Shown here: positions 10,153-17,421 of the stretch, in pieces
How positions within the stretch are numbered: position 1 is the first letter of the stretch
Layout: each line of letters starts with the position of its first letter
Assembly: GCF_000013205.1 (NCBI RefSeq)
Contig: NC_007775.1
Location: 1,422,501-1,486,500 of the forward strand
DNA: 64,000 bases
Source of the DNA: Synechococcus sp. JA-3-3Ab
Lineage (GTDB): Bacteria > Cyanobacteriota > Cyanobacteriia > Thermostichales > Thermostichaceae
Reading direction: 5' to 3'
Notes under the pieces: model-generated
What the model saw: only the letters and a program-made list of their open reading frames with translations
The model's database searches: none
Told to the model about the DNA's origin: nothing
Translations under genes and position numbers: made by a program

Positions 10153-12456
10153 ATGAACGGAACAATGCAGAGGTGGCTGCTGAAGTCACTTGGTTCTCTG
10201 ACCTTGGCGTCTGCCGTGGTGCTCTTGCCCGTGATTCTAACGGGCTGCGGTGAAAGCAGTACTAGCCCAACTGTGCCGGTGCCTCCGCCACCGCCGCCCC
10301 CGCCTCCCCCAGCACCAACTCCTACGCCGACTCCCACGCCAACCCCGCCAGCAGGAACAGTTAGAGTTACGCCCGAAACCGACATTAACCGGATTATCGC
10401 CACTTCTGATCGCACCCAGCCTCTCACGATTGTCCTGGGGCCAGGCGTCTATCGCCAGAACATCGTGATCGACCGCAGCAACGTTACGGTGCGCGGTGCC
10501 ACTGGCTTGGTGGGCGATGCTATTGTGGTGGGTGCAGAGAAGGACGCTCCTGTTCAGGTCACTAGCAATGCCAGTGGCGTTGTTCTGGAGAACTTCAGCA
10601 TTCTCAACACCCGCTCCCTGGCACCGATTGAGTACGGCATTGACGCTGAGGGGGCCACAGAAGTTACTGTTACGGGCGTTGACATCGTTCTCTTCCCCAC
10701 AGTAACCACTCCAGCTTCCCGTGGGGTAGCCATTAGCTTTGGCTCAGCTGCTGCTGGCGCCACCTCTAAGAACCTGACAGTAACCCGCTCCAACCTCTTT
10801 GTGGCTGGCGCAGCTGACTCAGCGGGTATTCGCATTGCCGGCGACAACGCAGGCATCAACCTGCGGGTGGAGGCCAACAACATCTTCTTGGGCTACGCCG
10901 CACCTCCCGCTCGCGTGCAAACTCAGTTGATTAACTTGGTGCCGCAGGATGTGGGTGAGGGCTCGGCGGCTATTTTCATTGAGCCTGCCGTTACAGGGCT
11001 GAGCTTGGTGGCCGTTGATGACAACATCATTGATCCCATAACCCCAACGGCTAACGTCTACGCCATTCGCGACGAGCGAGGCAGCGGCCTCAATGCCGTG
11101 GAGCGCCGTGACATCGTTGCTAGAGGCACGAGCTTGGCGTTTAACAGCAACACCAGCAACATTTACCTCTCCATTACCCGCGCCATTGCTGAGGCAGCAG
11201 GTCCTAACCAGACAGTAACGGCTGGTCCTGGATCCTTTGAGGATGAGGGCGAGATTGTTCTGCCTGCCGACAGGCCTGGCTTGACCTTGAACTCCGTTGA
11301 TGGCACGAGCACAGTGCAGTCAGTCAAGATCCTGGCCGCTGATGCCACGTTGGGCGGAACGGAGGGCAACGGCTTCCGGATTACTGGCATTTCCCCAGAT
11401 CCGGACGCTATTGGGCCGGCTGCACCTTACCAAGTAGCCATTGGCGAGTGTGACCTAGCCAACCTCACCACCCGCAACGTAAAAGTCTCCTTCAACGATT
11501 TCACGCGGCCTCCTACGCAGGTGGGTCCCTACGTCTCTGTGCAAGTCTGCGACTTCTCGCAGGCGGAGGTTTACGGAAACCTGCTGCGCGGCTTCACCGT
11601 TGCTGGCGTACATGTGGTGTCGGCTGAGCCAAACGCGGTAACCATTCGCGAGAACCTCTTTGAGCCTGCGATTGACAGCCCGGTCTTCATTGCTGCTATT
11701 GTGGATCGCCAGACTCTGGAACCGGGAACGCTGGCTCCTTTCGCCACGGCTTCGGTGAGGGGCAACATCTTCCGCCTGCCGCCCCAAGGCACTTTGGCCG
11801 TCTACGCTCGTCCTGAGCTTAACCTCACGCCAACCTCGGCGGAGGCGCTGGGCGGAGAAGGCACCATTCTCAAGGCTTTCTTCAACAACACCATCACGCC
11901 CACGCCCATTCCTGGCTTTGCCGTGTGCGGTCGCCAAGAAAGCTTGGCGGGAGCCCCGGGCAACCTTCTGAACTTCTTGGATGTCACGCCAAGAGATAGC
12001 ACGCCAAGAGTCACTCCTTTCACCTCTACTGTCTTTGGCAGGGTGTCGGATGCCCTCTGCTCGGCAGTGGGCTTCGGCCCAGGGGCCGGTCTGCAGTTCC
12101 AGCCTGGAGGCGCGCCACCGGCAACGCCTACTCCCACGCCTACGCCCACGCCTCAGCCTGCCGGTGTGAGGATCACTATCCCAGGCCTGCCTGCCAACGC
12201 GGTGGTGACGGTGACGGGGCCAGGCGGTAATCCGGTCATCGCCAGGTCCACCTCGGTGGCTGAAGACTTGGCTATCTTCCAAGAACAATCCATCACCATC
12301 CCCTTTGGTGGCCAGATTCGGGTAACTCCCGCCATTCCTTCACCTAGGCCGATTACGGTTGGCGGTACTGCCATCAACACCTTTGACAACGAAACTAACC
12401 CTGGCAGCACCACCTACTTCAACTTCGGGCCTGCCATTACCGTGACCGCGAACTAG
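10153..12456 (+). CDS. Lipoprotein with parallel beta-helix and C-terminal shared module
   Basis: A 767-aa predicted secreted lipoprotein. The signal peptide ends in the lipobox LTGC, followed by a Pro-rich/(PT) linker at about residues 45-65. The central 500 residues look like a right-handed beta-helix: repeated short strands with Asn turns such as NIVIDRSNVTVRGATG, VVLENFSILN and NLTVTRSNLFVAG. A second (PT) linker precedes a C-terminal module of about 95 residues ([10 protein letters not shown]...[16 protein letters not shown]...NPGSTTY), also found in the protein at 16236. A strong AGAGGAGA site precedes the ATG at 10153. The substrate or ligand is unknown; surface attachment or polysaccharide interaction is inference. 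Confidence 0.75.
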   Translation: MNGTMQRWLLKSLGSLTLASAVVLLPVILTGCGESSTSPTVPVPPPPPPPPPPAPTPTPTPTPTPPAGTVRVTPETDINRIIATSDRTQPLTIVLGPGVYRQNIVIDRSNVTVRGATGLVGDAIVVGAEKDAPVQVTSNASGVVLENFSILNTRSLAPIEYGIDAEGATEVTVTGVDIVLFPTVTTPASRGVAISFGSAAAGATSKNLTVTRSNLFVAGAADSAGIRIAGDNAGINLRVEANNIFLGYAAPPARVQTQLINLVPQDVGEGSAAIFIEPAVTGLSLVAVDDNIIDPITPTANVYAIRDERGSGLNAVERRDIVARGTSLAFNSNTSNIYLSITRAIAEAAGPNQTVTAGPGSFEDEGEIVLPADRPGLTLNSVDGTSTVQSVKILAADATLGGTEGNGFRITGISPDPDAIGPAAPYQVAIGECDLANLTTRNVKVSFNDFTRPPTQVGPYVSVQVCDFSQAEVYGNLLRGFTVAGVHVVSAEPNAVTIRENLFEPAIDSPVFIAAIVDRQTLEPGTLAPFATASVRGNIFRLPPQGTLAVYARPELNLTPTSAEALGGEGTILKAFFNNTITPTPIPGFAVCGRQESLAGAPGNLLNFLDVTPRDSTPRVTPFTSTVFGRVSDALCSAVGFGPGAGLQFQPGGAPPATPTPTPTPTPQPAGVRITIPGLPANAVVTVTGPGGNPVIARSTSVAEDLAIFQEQSITIPFGGQIRVTPAIPSPRPITVGGTAINTFDNETNPGSTTYFNFGPAITVTAN

Positions 12457-12621
12457 CTCTTGTCTAGTCTGGCAACGGCGGCCTGCTGCTATTGGGCTGA
12501 CGGAGTTGCTTGGTGGTGGCAGGTCGCTTTTTCCATCTCGCTTGGCTTGCGCATCTCTTCGTTCGATTGGTTTCCCTGTTGTACTTTTTGGCTTCTGCAT
12601 GGGTATACTACTAGCAGCTAG

Positions 12622-12700
12622 GCCTTTGTGGGTTTCCCTGTAGTGAGTTGAGCTGCGCTTGCCAAGGCTTCAACCAGTTGTAGAGCCTTTCTTCTTGGAG
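12622..12700 (+). promoter_or_regulatory. Shared leader of the lipoprotein family (copy A)
   Basis: The leader contains GCCTTTG, then GTTTCCCTG, TGAGTTG and GCTTGCCAAGG in the same order and spacing as the region upstream of 17422, with a weaker match upstream of 16236. It ends in a GGAG Shine-Dalgarno. A TATACT box at 12604 could be the -10 element. Confidence 0.45.
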
Positions 12701-12707
12701 ATTGATG

Positions 12708-14825
12708 ATGTCTAACCGTAACCTCAAGCACAGCTTGCGTTCCACGCTGGCCTCCTTGGCGCTGGCTTCTTCTCTAACCGGGGTGGTAGCGGCCTGCTCT
12801 GCCGACACGCCTACCGTTACGCAGGTTCCTTCCACCATCTCGGCTCAAGTTCCCGAAACCGCTGCTCCCGTTGCCGAGGGCCTCTCCTTCTACTACGACG
12901 GGGTGAAAACCTCGGTTAGCAGCAAGGATGCGGCAGTGCTTTTTGCCGCCTGCAGCCTCAACACCGGCGACGCTGCCAAGATCGTCAGCTTCGTCAACAA
13001 CACGCTTAAAGCAGGGCCGATTACGCCCAGCGATGTCACCGGGCTAGGTGACCCGCTGCAGCCCGCTATCTCCGACTTCAACGGCAACGGAGTTGTCAAC
13101 TGCGAGGATGCCGCCATTTTGTTTGCCGTGTCCACTGTGGGTGTGGACGCGACCAAGGTCAACAACTTTGTGTCCAGCACTCTGAAGATTTCGGGGGTAA
13201 GCGTTACTCAAACTCAGTTGGATACCTTCTTCAAGACTCCAGCAACACCGACCCCGACGCCCACGCCCACGCCCACGCCGACGAGCAATGCACTCAAGGT
13301 CACCCCTGACGATTTGAAGCTGCCGAGCGGCTCCAGCCAAAGCGTGACGGTGTCGTTGCCCAGTGCGCCACCAGGGAATGTGACGGTAACGGTGACGCCT
13401 TCTAGCGGCATTACAGCTACCCCAACGACCCTGCCTTTTACTCCCACTGTTTTCAGCGGCACGGTGACGGTGAGCAGCACGGCGACCCCAGGCACGACTG
13501 GCACCGTCAAGTTCTCTGCTCCGGGCTATGCGGATGGAGTGGTCAATGTTACGGTTGACCAATCGACCAACCTTGTGGTGGATCCTGCCAGCCTGGAAAT
13601 TCCTGCCAATGGGGCAAAGTCGTTTACGGTCAAGCTGGCCAACGCCCCGACAGCGCCGGTGACGGTAACGGTGACGACTTCTACGCCTGACCTGACCGCC
13701 ACTCCGGCTTCCCTGACCTTTACGTCGACCAACTTCAACTTCGACCGGACGGTTTTGGTGAGGGCTGAACTGGGGGCCGCTCCAGGAGCGCAATCGGTTC
13801 TCTTGGATGCGGGGCCGTTGGGTCAGTTCAAGCTGCCGGTAACCATTACCCCCTTCTCGAGGACGACTTTCTTCGTCGATCCTACGCCTGGGGGGGCTGG
13901 GAACGACGACTTCCCGGGCACAGCGGCCCAGCCTTGGAGGACTGTTTGGAAGGTTTTGGACAGTGGCCAAAGTATAGCTTCGCGAGTGGCGGAGGTGGCC
14001 GGCGCGGGCAATAACGTGGTGGTTACTATTTTGGGTGGAGCCAATACTGACAATGTTCCTACTTCTACTAACATTAGCACACCGACTTTGTTGGCCGGCT
14101 CGGTAACGGTGCTGCAAGCTCCATTCCCGAAGACGTTTACGTTGAATATGGGGGGTAATAAACTGACCCTGAACAAGGGCTACAAGCTGCAGGATATCAA
14201 CATTACCTCCACCGTCAGTGCTGGTTCAGGAGAGACAGCAGTACTAATCACGCATCCAACGGCTGGGCTAGCCAGTGTGGATGTCAAGTGTAGTGTGACG
14301 GCAAACAACACTGCTGTTAAATGCGTGCAGGTTCAGGGAGCTGGCTCCCATATCCTTAGGGATGTGAGGGTTGATGTGGCGGATGCTATTGGGACGTCTG
14401 GTACACCTAGCATTGGCATTCTGAATGATCCCAATGTCAACCTCAGCATTATCGGTGGCAGAGTTCGGCCTATCGCCGCTGGTTCCGGTGTCACCCGAGG
14501 AGCTGTCACTTTGATCGATTCCCAGGGGGTTCTGACTGTTACGGGCTTGACGGTGGATATGACTAACGAGGGGCACTCGCAAGACAGTACAGGTATCCTT
14601 CTCAATGCTCCCGGATCCTCGGTTACCGGCTCCACCATCAAGGTGAGTTATAGCGCGAATGCCAGAGGTATCAAAGTCCTAGATGGGGCGAGAAAATCCA
14701 CTGTTGAAGGTAACACCTTTACTGCCTCCGGTAAGGGAATTGGAGTTGACGGTGACAATAACCTCTTCTCTAGTGCTCTTCGCAATAACAACTTTGAGGG
14801 ATCCTTTACAAGAGAAGTTCAATAA
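12708..14825 (+). CDS. Lipoprotein: dockerin-like repeats, PT linker, two Ig-like repeats, beta-helix
   Basis: A 705-aa predicted lipoprotein (lipobox VAAC). Residues about 55-170 hold two dockerin/EF-hand-like repeats: YYDGVKTSVSSKDAAVLFA and DFNGNGVVNCEDAAILFA, each followed by a helix with FVNNTLK or FVSSTLK. A short (PT) linker follows, then two beta-sandwich repeats (LKVTPDDLKLPSGSSQSVTV; LVVDPASLEIPANGAKSFTV) and a DUF1565-type beta-helix that starts FFVDPTPGG. The layout resembles the protein at 17422. GGAG lies 7 bp before the ATG at 12708. A rho-independent terminator follows. The function is unknown; calcium binding by the D-x-N-x-N loop is inference. Confidence 0.75.
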   Translation: MSNRNLKHSLRSTLASLALASSLTGVVAACSADTPTVTQVPSTISAQVPETAAPVAEGLSFYYDGVKTSVSSKDAAVLFAACSLNTGDAAKIVSFVNNTLKAGPITPSDVTGLGDPLQPAISDFNGNGVVNCEDAAILFAVSTVGVDATKVNNFVSSTLKISGVSVTQTQLDTFFKTPATPTPTPTPTPTPTSNALKVTPDDLKLPSGSSQSVTVSLPSAPPGNVTVTVTPSSGITATPTTLPFTPTVFSGTVTVSSTATPGTTGTVKFSAPGYADGVVNVTVDQSTNLVVDPASLEIPANGAKSFTVKLANAPTAPVTVTVTTSTPDLTATPASLTFTSTNFNFDRTVLVRAELGAAPGAQSVLLDAGPLGQFKLPVTITPFSRTTFFVDPTPGGAGNDDFPGTAAQPWRTVWKVLDSGQSIASRVAEVAGAGNNVVVTILGGANTDNVPTSTNISTPTLLAGSVTVLQAPFPKTFTLNMGGNKLTLNKGYKLQDINITSTVSAGSGETAVLITHPTAGLASVDVKCSVTANNTAVKCVQVQGAGSHILRDVRVDVADAIGTSGTPSIGILNDPNVNLSIIGGRVRPIAAGSGVTRGAVTLIDSQGVLTVTGLTVDMTNEGHSQDSTGILLNAPGSSVTGSTIKVSYSANARGIKVLDGARKSTVEGNTFTASGKGIGVDGDNNLFSSALRNNNFEGSFTREVQ

Positions 14826-14892
14826 CAACTTTTTGGGAACCTTTACAGCAAAAGTTCTTCCGTAACTGGCGCTGGAAGCTGTTTCCCCCCCT

Positions 14893-14914
14893 GCCCCCCA
14901 GGGGGGCTTTTTTG
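14893..14914 (+). terminator. Rho-independent terminator
   Basis: GCCCCCC/GGGGGGC hairpin followed by six T, about 70 bp after the lipoprotein stop codon. Confidence 0.8.
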
Positions 14915-15020
14915 TAGGCCCCGGTGCTCTGCATTCCCTTGCCCCTTTCCGGGAAGTCGGGCTGCAACGGCGGGAGAGGAATTGTGGTAGGCTAGCACCA
15001 GCTTGCAGGAAAAGGTGAGT

Positions 15021-15527
15021 ATGGCCAAAAGGATTGTCTGGCTGTTGGGGGTAGGACTGGCGCTGGCAGCCTGTTCCGGCAGGGCGCGGGGCCCTTCTCT
15101 ATGTGTCAATGCCCGCCAGGTAACGGCGGAGGAGGTATTGGCGGCCAAGGGCAAGAATCTCTCCGGCTGCCAGTTGATTGGGGTGGTGCTCGCTAACGCC
15201 AAGCTGGCCGGCGCTGATCTGGGCGAGGCGCTGGTGCAGGGGGGAGTCTTCCTGCAGGCGGATCTGTCGGGGGCCAATTTGGCGGGGGCCTATGTGGAAA
15301 ACACCGCTTTCAACGGGGCCAAGTTGCGGCGGGCCAACTTGCAGAAAGCCAGGTTTCCCGACTCCAGCCTGGCTGAGGCCGACTTGACAGGGGCCAATTT
15401 GCAGGAGGCGGATCTGCGGCGGGCCAACCTCAGGGGGGCAATTCTCAAAGGGGCCAAGCTGGAGGGGGCGCTGACGGACGGGGAGACCATCTGCCCCGAT
15501 GGGGAGCGCGGCCCCTGCCGCTGGTAG
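15021..15527 (+). CDS. Pentapeptide-repeat lipoprotein
   Basis: A 168-aa predicted lipoprotein with lipobox LAAC near residue 18. From about residue 45 to 155 it consists of A(D/N)LxxA pentapeptide repeats, for example LSGANLAGAYVENTAFNGA and ADLTGANLQEADLRRANL, which form a right-handed quadrilateral beta-helix. Cys residues near the end (ICPDGERGPC) may cap the coil. AGGAAAAGG precedes the ATG at 15021. Many cyanobacterial pentapeptide proteins are periplasmic or lumenal; the role is unknown. Confidence 0.8.
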   Translation: MAKRIVWLLGVGLALAACSGRARGPSLCVNARQVTAEEVLAAKGKNLSGCQLIGVVLANAKLAGADLGEALVQGGVFLQADLSGANLAGAYVENTAFNGAKLRRANLQKARFPDSSLAEADLTGANLQEADLRRANLRGAILKGAKLEGALTDGETICPDGERGPCRW

Positions 15528-15575
15528 GCCAGGGATCCGGCTAGAATGGGATCCTAAGCCGGTGTAGGGAACCCC

Positions 15576-16097
15576 ATGTCGGAGCGGTTGGAGCGGGTGG
15601 AGGCCATCTTGGAAGTCCTGGCCCAGCAGACCCTGGCCACTGCCCAGGCCACTGCCCGGAATACAGAAGCCATCGAGCGTCTTTTTGCAGCCACCGCCCA
15701 GAACACAGAGGCCATTGGGCAAGTTTTTGCAGCCATTGGTCAGAACGCAGAGGCCATTGGGCGTGTTTCCACAGTTACTGTCCAGAACACAGAGGCCATC
15801 GAGCGTCTTTTTGCAGCCACCGCCCAGAACACAGAGGCCATTGGGCAAGCCTTTGCAGCCATTGGTCAGAACGCAGAGGCCATTGGGCGTGTTTCCACAG
15901 TTACTGTCCAGAACACAGAGGCCATCGAGCGTCTTTTTGCAGCCACCGCCCAAAACACAGAGGCCATTGGGCAAGTTTTCGCAGCCATTGCCCAAACTAG
16001 GGAGTCCATCGCTGAGCTGCGGGCCAGCATTGCCGAGCTGCGCCAGGTGGTTGAGCAGCAAAACCGCGCCATTACCTACCTTATGAGCCAAGACTAG
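15576..16097 (+). CDS. Protein built from 42-residue near-identical repeats
   Basis: A 173-aa hydrophilic protein whose centre is a string of 14-residue units (NTEAIERLFAATAQ, NTEAIGQVFAAIGQ, NAEAIGRVSTVTVQ) arranged as a 42-residue, 126-bp higher-order repeat. The N-terminus SERLERVEAILEVLAQQ and C-terminus AELRQVVEQQNRAI look like coiled coils. There is no signal peptide. The function is not recognised; the design resembles the heptad proteins at 7.1-9.1 kb but the sequence differs. Confidence 0.6.
   Translation: MSERLERVEAILEVLAQQTLATAQATARNTEAIERLFAATAQNTEAIGQVFAAIGQNAEAIGRVSTVTVQNTEAIERLFAATAQNTEAIGQAFAAIGQNAEAIGRVSTVTVQNTEAIERLFAATAQNTEAIGQVFAAIAQTRESIAELRASIAELRQVVEQQNRAITYLMSQD
15669..15990. 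repeat. 126-bp in-frame tandem repeat
   Basis: Units begin at 15669, 15795 and 15921, exactly 126 bp apart; the third is partial. They are nearly identical at DNA level, which suggests recent expansion. Confidence 0.85.
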
Positions 16098-16149
16098 GCC
16101 CAGAGCCGTGGATCCCCTTCCTTCTCGGCCAGGGTTGGGGAATAATACC

Positions 16150-16227
16150 CGTTAGTTCCCCTGAGCTGGCCGGCGCCGAACCAAGACTGCAACCGCTACC
16201 CCAATTCTTGCTGATCCTTCGCTGGAG
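16150..16227 (+). promoter_or_regulatory. Shared leader of the lipoprotein family (copy B)
   Basis: Contains GTTCCCCTGAGCTGG and CCAAGACTGCAACC, similar in order to the leaders before 12708 and 17422, and ends in GCTGGAG. It is the most diverged of the three copies. Confidence 0.3.
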
Positions 16228-16235
16228 ATTTGAGA

Positions 16236-16901
16236 ATGTCTGACCGCAACTTCCCAACCAATTGGCGTGTTTCCCTTGTTTCCTCAGTGTTGGCCGCCGC
16301 TCTGGCCGGGCTAGTGGTGGCCTGTGGCTCTTCCTCAAGGGATCCTCTCACGGTTGCCACGCCCACGCCCACTCCGACCCCCACACCAACACCTGTGCCC
16401 ACTCCAACCCCTACACCAACTCCAACACCCACCCCCACGCCCACTCCGACCCCCACACCCACGGCAACGCCCACTCCGACACCCACCCCCACGCCCACTC
16501 CGACGCCTACGCCCACGCCGACACCTACTCCCACGCCCACTCCAACTCCAACACCCACGCCGACACCTACTCCCACGCCCACTCCAACTCCAACACCTAC
16601 TCCCACGCCCACTCCTGCTGGCCCGCGGATTACGATCCCGGGCTTGCCGGCAGGGGCCACGGTAACCATTCGACAAGCAGATGGCACAGTAATTGCCACC
16701 TCCACCTCGGTGTCTGGGGACGTGGTTATCTTCCCCACTTCCTTTACCATCCCCTTTGGCGGCCAGATCCGGGTGACTCCCGCCATTCCTTCACCTGGGC
16801 CGATTACGGTCGGCGGTACTACCCTCAGCACCTTTGACAACACCACCAACCCTGGCAGCACCACCTACTACAACTTTGGGCCGGCCATCTCAGTGAACTA
16901 G
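16236..16901 (+). CDS. Lipoprotein with long Pro-Thr stalk and shared C-terminal module
   Basis: A 221-aa predicted lipoprotein. The signal peptide ends VVACGSSS. Residues about 42-128 are an almost pure Pro-Thr repeat. The last 95 residues ([10 protein letters not shown]...[16 protein letters not shown]...[14 protein letters not shown]) are closely related to the C-terminus of the protein at 10153, including at DNA level. GGAG precedes the ATG at 16236. The design suggests a stalked surface module; the function is unknown and the Pro-Thr stalk is a plausible O-glycosylation site. Confidence 0.75.
   Translation: MSDRNFPTNWRVSLVSSVLAAALAGLVVACGSSSRDPLTVATPTPTPTPTPTPVPTPTPTPTPTPTPTPTPTPTPTATPTPTPTPTPTPTPTPTPTPTPTPTPTPTPTPTPTPTPTPTPTPTPTPTPAGPRITIPGLPAGATVTIRQADGTVIATSTSVSGDVVIFPTSFTIPFGGQIRVTPAIPSPGPITVGGTTLSTFDNTTNPGSTTYYNFGPAISVN
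16362..16616. repeat. Pro-Thr-encoding low-complexity repeat
   Basis: Irregular CCNACNCC-type hexamer repeats encode about 43 Pro-Thr pairs. Such tracts can change length by replication slippage. Confidence 0.85.
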
Positions 16902-17054
16902 CTTGGGGCTGGCCCTAGAAGGGCAATCGGTTTCCATTCAGGAGCATGCCTCTAACCCCAAAACCCTGAACTTTGCTGAATTTACTGAGCTTTAGGCGGT
17001 TTGGCAAAAGTCATTGAGAGGGATATAGTAGACCAAGTTTCCCCCTGATCCTTG

Positions 17055-17235
17055 AGTCCACCGCAACGGTTGCCGGGAAGTGAAGGGGGAAAGCGCTCGG
17101 GGGGTATTCCTCAGGGCTTTGCGGGATACCGCCTTCCTGTTTGGACTCCGTCCCGCTGACGCGAACAGAGATAGGCAGGATGCGATCGCTTCTTTCCTGA
17201 ACCATGTTCAGGAGAGTTCAGCGTGAATGTATCAG
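17055..17235 (+). pseudogene. Remnant of IS607-type tnpB 3' end and right element end
   Basis: Residual codons read RALRDTAFLFGLRPADAN and end DAIASFLNHVQESSA before a TGA, matching the C-terminus of TnpB encoded at 22669 and 56119. GAATGTATCAG at 17225-17235 is the inverted right terminus of the same element. The rest of the transposon is missing, so this is a 5'-truncated relic between lipoprotein genes. It includes a copy of the 24-bp dispersed repeat. Confidence 0.75.
17143..17166 (+). repeat. 24-bp dispersed repeat (copy a)
   Basis: GGACTCCGTCCCGCTGACGC followed by GAAC, inside the tnpB relic where it encodes GLRPADAN. Confidence 0.8.
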
Positions 17236-17318
17236 GTGCTAGATGGCAACCGGTTGTCTTCTTCTTCAGCTTTGGGAAAGGCACCGTCGCTGTGCATTTT
17301 TGAGCGCCCTTTGGGTAT

Positions 17319-17413
17319 CCTTGAGAATAGACTCAAGGTTTGCCTTTGAGTTTCCCTGGGGTGAGCTGGGCAGCTCTTGCTAAAGACGTTGACCCTAGCA
17401 AGTTTTTGAAGGA
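17319..17413 (+). promoter_or_regulatory. Shared leader of the lipoprotein family (copy C) with hairpin
   Basis: A perfect CCTTGAG-AATAGA-CTCAAGG hairpin at 17319-17338 is followed by GCCTTTGAGTTTCCCTG, TGAGCTGG and CTTGCTAAAGACG, matching copy A in order and spacing. It ends in GAAGGAG, 8 bp before the ATG. Confidence 0.45.
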
Positions 17414-17421
17414 GATCTGCC

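Noticed and set aside
16335-16837. Open frames in other phases through the Pro-Thr repeat
   Set aside because: Simple-sequence DNA is open in several frames; only one has a signal peptide, Shine-Dalgarno and the conserved C-terminal module.
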